From positions 1-7,756 of the forward strand of contig DATADC010000050.1 of NCBI GenBank assembly GCA_036258735.1: a stretch of DNA of 7,756 nt. Direction: 5' to 3'. Both the position numbers and the translations under genes were made by a program. The first letter of the stretch is position 1; every line of letters begins with the position of its first letter. This stretch comes from JAPSGM01 sp036258735 (GTDB lineage Bacteria; Chloroflexota; Limnocylindria; QHBO01). Below the pieces are notes generated by a model. That model saw only the letters and a program-made list of their open reading frames with translations, had not been told where the DNA came from and did not search any database. Below, piece after piece: positions 1-5,893 of the stretch.

Positions 1-317
1 AAGCCACCCCACCCGGCGAGGAGGCCACCGATCAGCAAGCTGAACGGCCAGGCGGCGTGCGGCTGCCGCGCCGCCGACCACAGGATGAAGAGGCCGGCGG
101 CCGTGAACAGCCAGGTGGCGAGGTGAAAGAGGCCGTCGGCCAGCGTGTTGACCTGGAGGTTCTCGACGGAGTCCGGCGGGTAGCCCGCGGAGGTGAGCAG
201 GTGGTGCCACTGCAGCAGCTGGTGCAGCACGATCCCATCGAAGAACCCGCCCAACCCGATGCCCAGCAGCACCGCGGCCGCGACGGGCCGATCAAGCCTT
301 TCGCGCTCCGGACCCAC
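1..317 (-). CDS. DUF2243 family membrane protein (N-terminal part, cut by left window edge)
   Basis: The visible 105 residues match the DUF2243 family of small integral membrane proteins, whose molecular function is not established. The family core is clear: GLGGFFDGIVLHQLLQWHH at about residues 21-39, then NTLADGLFHLATW at 57-69. Conserved polar residues seen are D27, H32, W37, H38, H39, N57, D61 and H65. Hydrophobic helices fall at about 12-32 and 63-82, and a third starts near 93 and runs off the edge. Family members are usually around 140-170 residues, so the C-terminal third is missing here. The start chosen is the GTG directly after the TAG of the upstream pirin gene, because that TAG is the in-frame stop and nothing further upstream is possible; a GTG at codon 16 is less likely because it would remove the start of the first helix. 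No good Shine-Dalgarno sequence is visible, so translation may depend on re-initiation after pirin. The repeated His/Asp residues hint at metal or haem contact, which is inference. Confidence 0.85.
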   Translation of the reverse strand, partial: MGPERERLDRPVAAAVLLGIGLGGFFDGIVLHQLLQWHHLLTSAGYPPDSVENLQVNTLADGLFHLATWLFTAAGLFILWSAARQPHAAWPFSLLIGGLLAGWGG

Positions 318-1055
318 CTAGATGCGCCCGCGCCAGATGCCGACCGGCTCGAACTGGGTGGGGACGTCCACCAGGATCAGCTCTGAGGTCGCGCCCGCGC
401 GGATGGCGAGCGCCGCCTCATCGGTCACCTTGGCAGCGTCCCCGGTAGCCAGCTGCGCGCCGTTGAACGTGGCGCTCCCCTCGATCAAGTAGGCGTACAC
501 GCCTCGCCCCGGGCCGATGTCGTGGCTGACCTCTGTCCCGTCCTCCAGCCTCCCGACATGGACCGATGCGTCCTGGTGGACCGTCACCACGTCGCCACCT
601 TCGGGCCCGATGACCTTCAGCAGCTGGTTGCTACGTTCCTCCATGGTGAAGACGCGCTGCTCGACGCCGGGCGGCAAGCTCGGCGTATCGGGCAGGATCC
701 AGATCTGGATGAAGCGCATCGGCTCCGTCTGGGATGCGTTGAGCTCGGAGTGCAGGGCGCCAGATCCCAGCGTCATTCGCTGCACCGATCCCGCCGGCAG
801 CGGACCGAACGGCCCACCCACGTTGTCCTGGTGGCCGAAGAGCCCCTCGACCACGTAGGTCAGCCCCTCCACGTCCCGGTGCGGGTGCAGCGGCCACACC
901 GCGCCGGGGATCAGCCGGTCGTCGTTGAAGACGCGCATGGCGCCGAACGAGTCGTTCTCCGGGTCCCGGTAGTCGTCGAAGCTGAAGTGCCAGCGGGCCC
1001 GGAACCAGCCGCCCTCGACGTCGTGGATCTCGTTGTCGCGCCTGACCGTGATCAT
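318..1055 (-). CDS. Pirin family protein (YhhW-like bicupin)
   Basis: This is a 245-residue bicupin of the pirin family, close in layout to E. coli YhhW, which binds a metal and shows quercetin 2,3-dioxygenase activity in vitro. The N-terminal motif MITVRRDNEIHD followed by WHFSFDDYRDP is typical. Counting from this Met, the metal ligands are present: H57 and H59 in HPH, then H102 and E104 in LHSE. The text around them (DVEGLTYVVEG, GHQD) is also standard. The C-terminal cupin (about 125-240) lacks the ligand set, as usual in the family. I chose the ATG at 1055 rather than the upstream in-frame start at 1088, because the family begins at MI.VR and the longer form would overlap the preceding nucleotidyltransferase stop. 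With this start there is a 20-bp gap to that gene. No strong ribosome binding site is visible for either start. The natural substrate cannot be deduced; a cytoplasmic iron-dependent oxygenase or redox-sensing role is possible. Confidence 0.9.
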   Translation of the reverse strand: MITVRRDNEIHDVEGGWFRARWHFSFDDYRDPENDSFGAMRVFNDDRLIPGAVWPLHPHRDVEGLTYVVEGLFGHQDNVGGPFGPLPAGSVQRMTLGSGALHSELNASQTEPMRFIQIWILPDTPSLPPGVEQRVFTMEERSNQLLKVIGPEGGDVVTVHQDASVHVGRLEDGTEVSHDIGPGRGVYAYLIEGSATFNGAQLATGDAAKVTDEAALAIRAGATSELILVDVPTQFEPVGIWRGRI

Positions 1056-1075
1056 CGGTACAGCATGCCACCCGG

Positions 1076-1864
1076 CTACTCGGACCACTGCGACGAGGCG
1101 GCGACGAACATCAGGAGCGGGGTGGACAGGCGCATGGCCAGGTCCGGGTCCCCGCGTGCCAGCTCGTCCAGGAACGCGCGCGTCGCGCCATCGATGGCGT
1201 CCAGGAGGACTTGGCGCTCAAGCGTGGGGACGAGCGTCTGCAGCAACGGATCTCGTTCGGCAGGAGGCAGGTCGTCAACGCGGGTGAAGTCCATCGAGTC
1301 CCACCCGTGCCGCTCCGAGGCGAGCGCCAGCGTGCGGTTCCGTATCCGCTGGAGGTAGTACAGCGACTGCCACGGCCGACCGCGATTGGCAGCGACGCAG
1401 CCGTGTAGCACGTCGTGGAACGCGAATCCGGAATCTCCGCGCCAGTCTGGCGTAGGGACCCACGGGGTGGGATGTTCCGCGGCCTTAGTGACGGCCCCGC
1501 CGCGGTCAAAAGCCACCTTGACCGGCGCCCACACGCTGAACTCGTCGACGGGCGTGAAGGCCAGGTCGGCCAGCAGGCCGTTCTCGAGCAGGTAGCCGCG
1601 CACCAGTGTCGATCCGAACTCGGTGGCATAGTGGTGCACGACCGGCCACTCGTCGTACGCGAGCGCATCCCAGTCGCGAGCGACGTCCTCGGCGGAGTGG
1701 CCGCCGGCGACCACGGCGTCCAAGTCGAAGTCCGACCAGCGGTCCGCCTGCCCGCGGCCAAGCGACCCGGTGATGACCGCCGCCTCGACGCGCGAATCCG
1801 CCTCGAGGAGCTCGATGGCGTGCGCCAGCGCGGCATCGCGATCAGCCGGCGTGAAGACGGCCAT
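1076..1864 (-). CDS. Stand-alone nucleotidyltransferase-fold protein (MNT/aminoglycoside-adenylyltransferase-like)
   Basis: The 262-residue protein carries the polymerase-beta-type nucleotidyltransferase motif GSLGRGQADRWSDFDLD at residues 33-49. This gives the GS pair (33-34) and the two metal-binding aspartates D45 and D47. A likely third acidic residue is D100 in LADLAF. The C-terminal half is helical, with a conserved-looking stretch from L168 to about R185 (YYLQRIRNRTLALASERHG) followed by VDDLPPAER. This resembles the helical domain of AadK/ANT-like enzymes and of many uncharacterised actinobacterial nucleotidyltransferases. Such proteins transfer a nucleotide from an NTP to a small molecule or protein; the acceptor here is unknown. 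I see no HEPN-type R-x4-6-H motif, so a built-in toxin domain is unlikely, and no neighbouring HEPN gene exists. The ATG start at 1864 lies 23 bp after the glycosyltransferase stop and has no clear Shine-Dalgarno sequence. It is probably co-transcribed with its neighbours. The family assignment is firm and the specific function is not. Confidence 0.87.
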   Translation of the reverse strand: MAVFTPADRDAALAHAIELLEADSRVEAAVITGSLGRGQADRWSDFDLDAVVAGGHSAEDVARDWDALAYDEWPVVHHYATEFGSTLVRGYLLENGLLADLAFTPVDEFSVWAPVKVAFDRGGAVTKAAEHPTPWVPTPDWRGDSGFAFHDVLHGCVAANRGRPWQSLYYLQRIRNRTLALASERHGWDSMDFTRVDDLPPAERDPLLQTLVPTLERQVLLDAIDGATRAFLDELARGDPDLAMRLSTPLLMFVAASSQWSE

Positions 1865-1887
1865 CGAGATGAGTTTGTCGAAGGGCG

Positions 1888-3102
1888 CTAGGAGGGCGAC
1901 GGCACGCGGGCCGCGGCCTCGCCGGCCTGAATCTCGATGGTGTCCGCATGGTCCAGCGGCGCTGCCGTGCTGCCCGCGCCGGCCAGCTCGCGGTAGACCG
2001 CCTCGTAGTCGTCCACCATGCGCTGCACGCTGAAGCGCCTGGCAGCCGACCGCCGGACCTCCGCGCGGTTGAGGCGCAACGCCTCGTGGACTGCGAGCTG
2101 GGCCTCGTTCAGGTCATCCACCAGGAAGCCGGTTCGGCCGTGCTCGATCGTCTCGGTCAGCGCCCCAGCCCGGCGCGCGATGACCGGCGTGCCGGTCGCC
2201 ATGGATTCGATGGCCACCAAGCCGAAGGGCTCCGGCCAGGCGCCCATCATCAGCGTGGCGGCGGCTCCGGCCAGCAGGCGGTCGCGCTCGTGCGTCGGCA
2301 GCTCCCCCTCGAACGCCACGACCCCCTCGTCGATGGCCGGCTGGACCACGCTGGCGAACATCTCGTGCTCCGCGTCCTCGTGGACCTTGGCCGCCATGCG
2401 CAGCGTCATGCCCGCGGCCCGCGCCAGCTCGATCGCCTCGTCGACGCCCTTCTCCGGCGCGACACGACCCACGAAGGCGAGGTAGTCACCCGGCTCAGGC
2501 TCGAACGGCGCCTGGTCCAGCGGCAGCCCGTGGTGCACCGTGGCGACCCAGTTGTTTCGCGGCCACCATCGGCGCTGGCTCTCGCTGATGGCGACCAGTG
2601 GGATGTCGCGGAATTCCGCGAACAGCTCCGGCAGGCCGGGCAGGTCGAGGCGGCCGTGCAGCGTGTGGACCACCGGCGTGGGAGACCGCCGCGCGAACCC
2701 GAAGCTGTGGGTGTCCAGGTGCGAATGGATGACGTCGAACCGATCGGCGACGGCCCAAGCCCGCTCGACCGTCACCTGGAGGTACGGCGTCATGTCGCCC
2801 TTGATGCCGGAGGACCACAGCGCGCGGTCGATGCTTGGCACCAGCTCACAGGTCACCTTCGAGTCGCCCGGACCGATGAGCGTGACGCTATGCCCGCGAT
2901 GGCTCAGCTCGTCGAGCAGGACGGCCACGATCCGCTCCGTGCCCGCGTAGCCGGGCGGTGGGATGGGCACCATCGGGCCCGATACGAGCGCGATTCGAAG
3001 CTTCGTTTCGACGCCCACGTCTGTGTTCCTCACGTCCGGTGCACGTTCGGCACCGCTCTCCATGGTGGCGAGAGCATATTGCCTGCCACTCCAACGGCGC
3101 AC
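1888..3102 (-). CDS. GT4 family glycosyltransferase (GT-B fold)
   Basis: This protein of up to 404 residues is a GT-B retaining glycosyltransferase of family GT4, which moves a sugar from a nucleotide-sugar donor to an unknown acceptor. The acceptor-side domain opens with LRIALVSGPM (35-44) and PPPGYAGTERIV (48-59), the glycine-rich loop seen in the YGGTER subgroup. DVIHSHLD (123-130) and HTLHGRLDLPGL (146-157) follow. The donor domain has FVGRVAPEKG (210-219), with R213 and K218 as the expected phosphate contacts, and WPEPFGLVAIES (289-300), which gives the E291-x7-E299 motif. No membrane segment is visible, so it is cytoplasmic or peripheral. The start is uncertain. The GTG at 3102 has AAGGGG 7 bases upstream, the ATG at 3063 has no clear site, and the GTG at 3018 has GAGGA 8 bases upstream and would begin nearer the conserved fold. 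It lies 35 bp after the ABC ATPase and 23 bp before the nucleotidyltransferase. A role in a cell-surface glycoconjugate or glycolipid is plausible but is inference. Confidence 0.92.
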   Translation of the reverse strand: MRRWSGRQYALATMESGAERAPDVRNTDVGVETKLRIALVSGPMVPIPPPGYAGTERIVAVLLDELSHRGHSVTLIGPGDSKVTCELVPSIDRALWSSGIKGDMTPYLQVTVERAWAVADRFDVIHSHLDTHSFGFARRSPTPVVHTLHGRLDLPGLPELFAEFRDIPLVAISESQRRWWPRNNWVATVHHGLPLDQAPFEPEPGDYLAFVGRVAPEKGVDEAIELARAAGMTLRMAAKVHEDAEHEMFASVVQPAIDEGVVAFEGELPTHERDRLLAGAAATLMMGAWPEPFGLVAIESMATGTPVIARRAGALTETIEHGRTGFLVDDLNEAQLAVHEALRLNRAEVRRSAARRFSVQRMVDDYEAVYRELAGAGSTAAPLDHADTIEIQAGEAAARVPSPS

Positions 3103-3137
3103 CCGAAAGCCCCTTCCCGATGCCCGGTGCGCCGCGA

Positions 3138-3908
3138 CTACAGGCGACCGGCCGCGATGATGCGCTGGAGGAACTCGCGGGTACGCGGCTCGGATGGATG
3201 ACTGAAGATCCGCTCCGGGGATCCCTCCTCCAGGATGCGACCCTCGTCCAGGAAACAGACTCGGCTGGCGATGTCGCGCGCGAAGCTCATCTCGTGGGTG
3301 GCGATGATCATGGTCATCCCCGACGCTGCCAGCTCACGGATGACGTTCAGGACCTCGGCCACCAGCTCCGGATCCAGGGCCGAGGTGACCTCGTCGAGCA
3401 GGAGGAGATCCGGCTGCATGGCCAGCGCCCGGACGATCGCGACGCGCTGCTGCTGGCCCCCGGAAAGGCGGTCCGGGAAATCGTCCCGCTTGTCGAGAAG
3501 TCCAAACCGCTCTAGCAGCTGCTCGGCTCGGTCGCGCGCTGCGTGACGGTCCAGCCGCAGCACCTTGCGCGGCGCGAGGGTGACGTTGTCCAGCACGCTC
3601 ATGTGCGGAAAGAGGTTGAACGCTTGGAACACGATCCCGATCCGTCGACGGATGCGGTCGACGTCCACCCCGGGTGTGGTGATCTCCTCGCCCTCGACCA
3701 CCACGCGCCCGGCGTCGATGGGCTCGGTGAGGTTCACGCAGCGCAGGAAGGTCGACTTGCCAGAACCCGATGCGCCGATGAGGCACACGATCTCGTGCTC
3801 GGCCATGGTCAGGTCGATCCCGCGCAGCACGTCCAGATCGCCGAACGACTTCCACAGCCCCTCGACAACCAGGGCCGCGTGGCTTTCCGCCGTCGCCATG
3901 GCAGTCAT
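3138..3908 (-). CDS. Polar amino acid ABC transporter, ATP-binding protein (GlnQ/HisP-like)
   Basis: This 256-residue nucleotide-binding subunit powers the importer encoded with it. All catalytic motifs are intact: Walker A GASGSGKST at 45-53, Q-loop Q95 in FQAFNLFPH, signature LSGGQQQR at 148-155, Walker B LLLLDE at 168-173 with E173 as the catalytic base, D-loop SALD at 176-179, and switch H205 in ATHEM. FQAFNLFPHMSVLDNV and the C-terminal pattern EEGSPERIFSHPSEPRTREFLQ are typical of the polar-amino-acid uptake family (GlnQ, HisP, ArtP). The substrate cannot be read from this subunit. The ATG at 3908 overlaps the permease stop as ATGA, a 4-base overlap that usually means coupled translation. 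An ATG three codons further in (3899) is an alternative start. The protein sits at the cytoplasmic face of the membrane as a dimer. The amino acid family assignment rests on both the motifs and the gene order binding protein, permease, ATPase. Confidence 0.96.
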   Translation of the reverse strand: MTAMATAESHAALVVEGLWKSFGDLDVLRGIDLTMAEHEIVCLIGASGSGKSTFLRCVNLTEPIDAGRVVVEGEEITTPGVDVDRIRRRIGIVFQAFNLFPHMSVLDNVTLAPRKVLRLDRHAARDRAEQLLERFGLLDKRDDFPDRLSGGQQQRVAIVRALAMQPDLLLLDEVTSALDPELVAEVLNVIRELAASGMTMIIATHEMSFARDIASRVCFLDEGRILEEGSPERIFSHPSEPRTREFLQRIIAAGRL

Positions 3909-4825
3909 CGTCCAAAGCCCAACAGGCGGCCGCGGCGCGCCCGCGCGGAGCTCGCCTGGACGCTCGCGGCGAAGCGCCGGTCGCGTTCGCGGGCCACCAG
4001 CCAGTCAGTGAATCGGGCGAGCGGGATGGTCACCACCAGGAAGACCAGGGCGGTGACCATGTACGGCGTGTAGTTGAAGGTCGCCGACTGGCGCAGCTGT
4101 GACTGGCGGAAGATCTCCACCACGCCGATGAAGCTCACCAGCACGGTGTCCTTCTGGAGGCCGATGAAGTCGTTGAGCAGCGGCGGGATCACGCGGCGCA
4201 CGGCCTGCGGCAGCACCACGTAGCGCATGGCCTGGAGCTGCGAGAGCCCCAGCGAGCGAGCCGCGGCCGTCTGGGACGGATGGACCGAGTCGATGCCGGC
4301 CCGATACACCTCGGACACGTAGGCGGAGTACAGGAGCGTGAGCGCCACGAGGCCCCAGATGAACGGGTCGTTGGGCACGCCCTCGAGCTGCAGGCCGGGG
4401 ATGCCGAAGCCCAGGATGAAGATGACCAGCACGCCCGGAACGGCGCGGAACAGGTCGGTGTAGATCACCGCCAGCAGGCGTACGGGGAAGAGGACCGGTC
4501 CGGGCAGCGACCGCAGCACGGCCAGTGCCAGGCCCCAGATCAGGATCAAGACCTCCGCGATCACGAACAACGCGACGTTGGTGCCGAACTTTCCGATGAT
4601 CCGCGGCGCCGACTCAAAGAAGATTTCGCCGTCGAGGAATGACTGGCGAACCTGCTCCCAGCCCGGCGCGTTCACCACGATCAGCGCCAGGCCGCCGAAG
4701 ACCACGACCGTGCTGACGAAGGCGATGAGCAGGGAGCGTGCGCCGGCCCGCCCCAGGCCGAAGCGTGGGCCGCCGGCCCGCCGTGGTGGGGGAATGGCCC
4801 CCGAGTCGCGCGCCCGGTCGATCAC
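3905..4825 (-). CDS. Polar amino acid ABC transporter, permease protein
   Basis: This 306-residue inner-membrane subunit belongs to the HisM/GlnP-type permeases. The EAA loop that docks onto the ATPase is clear at about residues 172-206 (EVYRAGIDSVHPSQTAAARSLG, then LSQLQAMRYVVLPQA). It is followed by RRVIPPLLNDFIGLQKDTVLVSFIG at 210-234, a strong family hallmark. Hydrophobic helices fall at about 31-51, 83-104, 113-143, 155-173, 217-237 and 254-272. The first 30 residues are rich in Arg, Pro and Gly and precede the first helix, which fits a cytoplasmic tail. A 12-base direct repeat (positions 4741-4752 and 4771-4782) in that tail encodes RAG twice. The start is GTG at 4825, 32 bp after the binding-protein stop; its Shine-Dalgarno sequence is poor, so the exact start is uncertain. 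Only one permease gene is present, so the channel is probably a homodimer. The stop overlaps the ATPase start. Confidence 0.95.
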   Translation of the reverse strand: MIDRARDSGAIPPPRRAGGPRFGLGRAGARSLLIAFVSTVVVFGGLALIVVNAPGWEQVRQSFLDGEIFFESAPRIIGKFGTNVALFVIAEVLILIWGLALAVLRSLPGPVLFPVRLLAVIYTDLFRAVPGVLVIFILGFGIPGLQLEGVPNDPFIWGLVALTLLYSAYVSEVYRAGIDSVHPSQTAAARSLGLSQLQAMRYVVLPQAVRRVIPPLLNDFIGLQKDTVLVSFIGVVEIFRQSQLRQSATFNYTPYMVTALVFLVVTIPLARFTDWLVARERDRRFAASVQASSARARRGRLLGFGR

Positions 4826-4857
4826 CCGGGGCTCAGGCGACGGCCCTCAGCCGCCGC

Positions 4858-5793
4858 TCACTCCAGGACGGGGGCGCCGGCGGCCTCCGACAGCCAATCG
4901 TCAGTGATCTGCTCCAGCTCGCCGTTATCAGTCAGCGCGGCCAGCGCCTGGTTCACGCAGTCGGTGAGCGGGCTGTCCTGCTCGAGCACGAGGCTGAAGT
5001 GCTCCTGCTCCTCATCGGCGCCCTGGGAAGGGAACTGACCGACGATCACGCCGTTGGTGAACTGGACCGCGGTGATGAAGAAGGCGGTCGGCAGGTCGAC
5101 AACGATGCCGTCCACCTGCTCGGCCCGGATGCCATTGATGGCGCCGGTGTTGTCGTTGTAGACGCGCGGTTCCTGCTCGGGCTGGATGACTTCTTCGATG
5201 TACTGCAGGCTGGTGGTGCCCTGCGCCACGCCCAGCCGGTACTGCGCGACCTCGTCGACGCTGGACACTCCGGCGATCGGCGAGTTCTGGCGCGCGACCA
5301 GCGCCTGGTTGACGAAGTAGTAGCCGTCGCTCATGTCGACCGCCTCCGCGCGCTCGGGCGTGTACGAGACCTGCGCCAGGTAATAGTCGAACTCCTTGGG
5401 CCCGGGCGCGAACGAGTTGTCGAACGGGACCGGGATCCACTCGACCTGGTCGTCGCTGAATCCGAGCTCCTCGGCCACGGCATACGCGACCGCGCTCTCG
5501 AAGCCCTCACCATTCGTCGGATCGCCGAGCTCCCAGGGGTCGGGCGTGTCGTCGTCCGGCTGGAAATAGGGCGGGAAGGCGGGGTTGTCGGTCCCGATGG
5601 TCAGCACCCCCTCCTGCTTCGTCTCCAGGTTTTCGGCGGTGCACTCGTCCGGCTCCGTGCTGGCCGCCATCGACCCGGCGGCCGATTCCTCCTCCGACGG
5701 AGCGACCGATGCTCCGGGCCCGGTGCAGCCCACCAGCATGGCGAGGATCGTGAGGGCGGCTGGAAGGACGACGAATCGGCTCGAAGTGCGCAT
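4858..5793 (-). CDS. Amino acid ABC transporter substrate-binding lipoprotein (SBP family 3)
   Basis: This 311-residue protein captures the substrate outside the membrane. It begins with a lipoprotein signal peptide: Arg at 2 and 6, a hydrophobic stretch at 8-21, and the lipobox LVGC with C23 as the lipidated residue. An acidic Ala/Ser/Glu linker follows (24-50). The binding fold starts at about 62 with VLTIGTDNPAFPPYF and continues with GFESAVAYAVAEELG (97-111), YTPERAEAVDMSDGYYF (144-160), GVAQGTTS (188-195) and DGIVVDLPTAFF (228-239). By analogy with HisJ-type proteins, R148 should hold the ligand alpha-carboxylate and D233 the amino group, which supports an amino acid ligand without naming it. 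C51 and C279 are the only cysteines besides C23 and could form a disulfide tying the N-terminus to the C-terminal helix. The ATG at 5793 has GGAG 8 bases upstream. It is the first gene of the leftward run and should be the most highly expressed of the three transporter genes. Confidence 0.95.
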   Translation of the reverse strand: MRTSSRFVVLPAALTILAMLVGCTGPGASVAPSEEESAAGSMAASTEPDECTAENLETKQEGVLTIGTDNPAFPPYFQPDDDTPDPWELGDPTNGEGFESAVAYAVAEELGFSDDQVEWIPVPFDNSFAPGPKEFDYYLAQVSYTPERAEAVDMSDGYYFVNQALVARQNSPIAGVSSVDEVAQYRLGVAQGTTSLQYIEEVIQPEQEPRVYNDNTGAINGIRAEQVDGIVVDLPTAFFITAVQFTNGVIVGQFPSQGADEEQEHFSLVLEQDSPLTDCVNQALAALTDNGELEQITDDWLSEAAGAPVLE

Positions 5794-5796
5794 CGG

Positions 5797-5805
5797 GAGG
5801 ACTCC
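5797..5805 (-). promoter_or_regulatory. Ribosome binding site of the substrate-binding protein gene
   Basis: On the minus strand GGAG lies 8 bases before the ATG at 5793, a good Shine-Dalgarno match at normal spacing. It is the clearest ribosome binding site in the leftward run and fixes the start of the lipoprotein, which is also confirmed by the signal peptide beginning there. Confidence 0.6.
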
Positions 5806-5836
5806 GTCAGTGTGCAGGGCGTTGAGTGGCCGGAGT
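5801..5836. repeat. Inverted repeat ACTCCG-N24-CGGAGT in the ABC operon leader
   Basis: Two perfect 6-base arms, at 5801-5806 and 5831-5836, are inverted copies separated by 24 bases. The inner arm covers the Shine-Dalgarno bases of the binding-protein gene and the outer arm overlaps the proposed -10 box. It could be a two-site operator or, if transcription starts further upstream than proposed, a leader hairpin that hides the ribosome binding site. Six-base arms can also arise by chance. Confidence 0.3.
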
Positions 5837-5862
5837 GTACCCGCCGCAGTACGTGCTGGCGA
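5834..5862 (-). promoter_or_regulatory. Candidate sigma-70-type promoter for the ABC transporter operon
   Basis: Read on the minus strand, TCGCCA (5857-5862) and TACACT (5834-5839) are separated by 17 bases. They match the -35 and -10 consensus at four and five of six positions. Transcription would start near 5827, giving a leader of roughly 34 bases before the ATG at 5793. The site lies in the only sizeable non-coding gap ahead of the leftward seven-gene run. High-GC genomes give chance matches, and the sigma preferences of this organism are unknown, so this is a proposal only. Confidence 0.4.
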
Positions 5863-5893
5863 CTGGCGCCCGGGTGCAGGATGATCGCCCTAG

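Larger units (their letters stand above)
5794..5893. other. Divergent intergenic control region
   Basis: This 100-bp gap between the divergent ABC operon and the small membrane-protein gene is the largest non-coding stretch in the window. It holds the proposed leftward promoter, the inverted repeat and the leftward ribosome binding site. It also carries a short tandem CTGGCG-A-CTGGCG (5856-5868) that overlaps the proposed -35 box. No clear rightward promoter was found. All other gaps are 35 bp or less. Confidence 0.7.

Noticed and set aside
32..295. 87-codon Cys/Ser/Arg-rich minus-strand frame at the left end
   Set aside because: It is a shifted frame of the DUF2243 gene, whose conserved residues lie in the frame starting at 317. 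The many cysteines are a by-product of reading GC-rich codons out of phase.
522..1358. 278-codon plus-strand open frame across pirin and the nucleotidyltransferase
   Set aside because: It is antisense to two genes with intact metal-binding and catalytic motifs and crosses their junction; no domain is recognisable.
1076..1864. Toxin-antitoxin reading (MNT antitoxin with HEPN toxin)
   Set aside because: There is no R-x4-6-H motif in the C-terminal domain and no small HEPN gene next to it. The protein is longer than minimal MNT antitoxins.
3103..3137. Possible terminator between the ATPase and the glycosyltransferase
   Set aside because: The GC-rich stretch looks symmetrical at first glance, but its arms are mirror-like and not complementary, and there is no T-run.
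1948..3201. 417-codon plus-strand open frame opposite the glycosyltransferase
   Set aside because: The minus-strand frame is an unmistakable GT4 protein. The antisense product is Arg/His-rich with no recognisable fold.
4741..4782. 12-base direct repeat in the permease 5' end
   Set aside because: It is short, in frame, and encodes a repeated RAG in an Arg/Gly-rich tail. It is explained by local composition and is not evidence of a mobile element.
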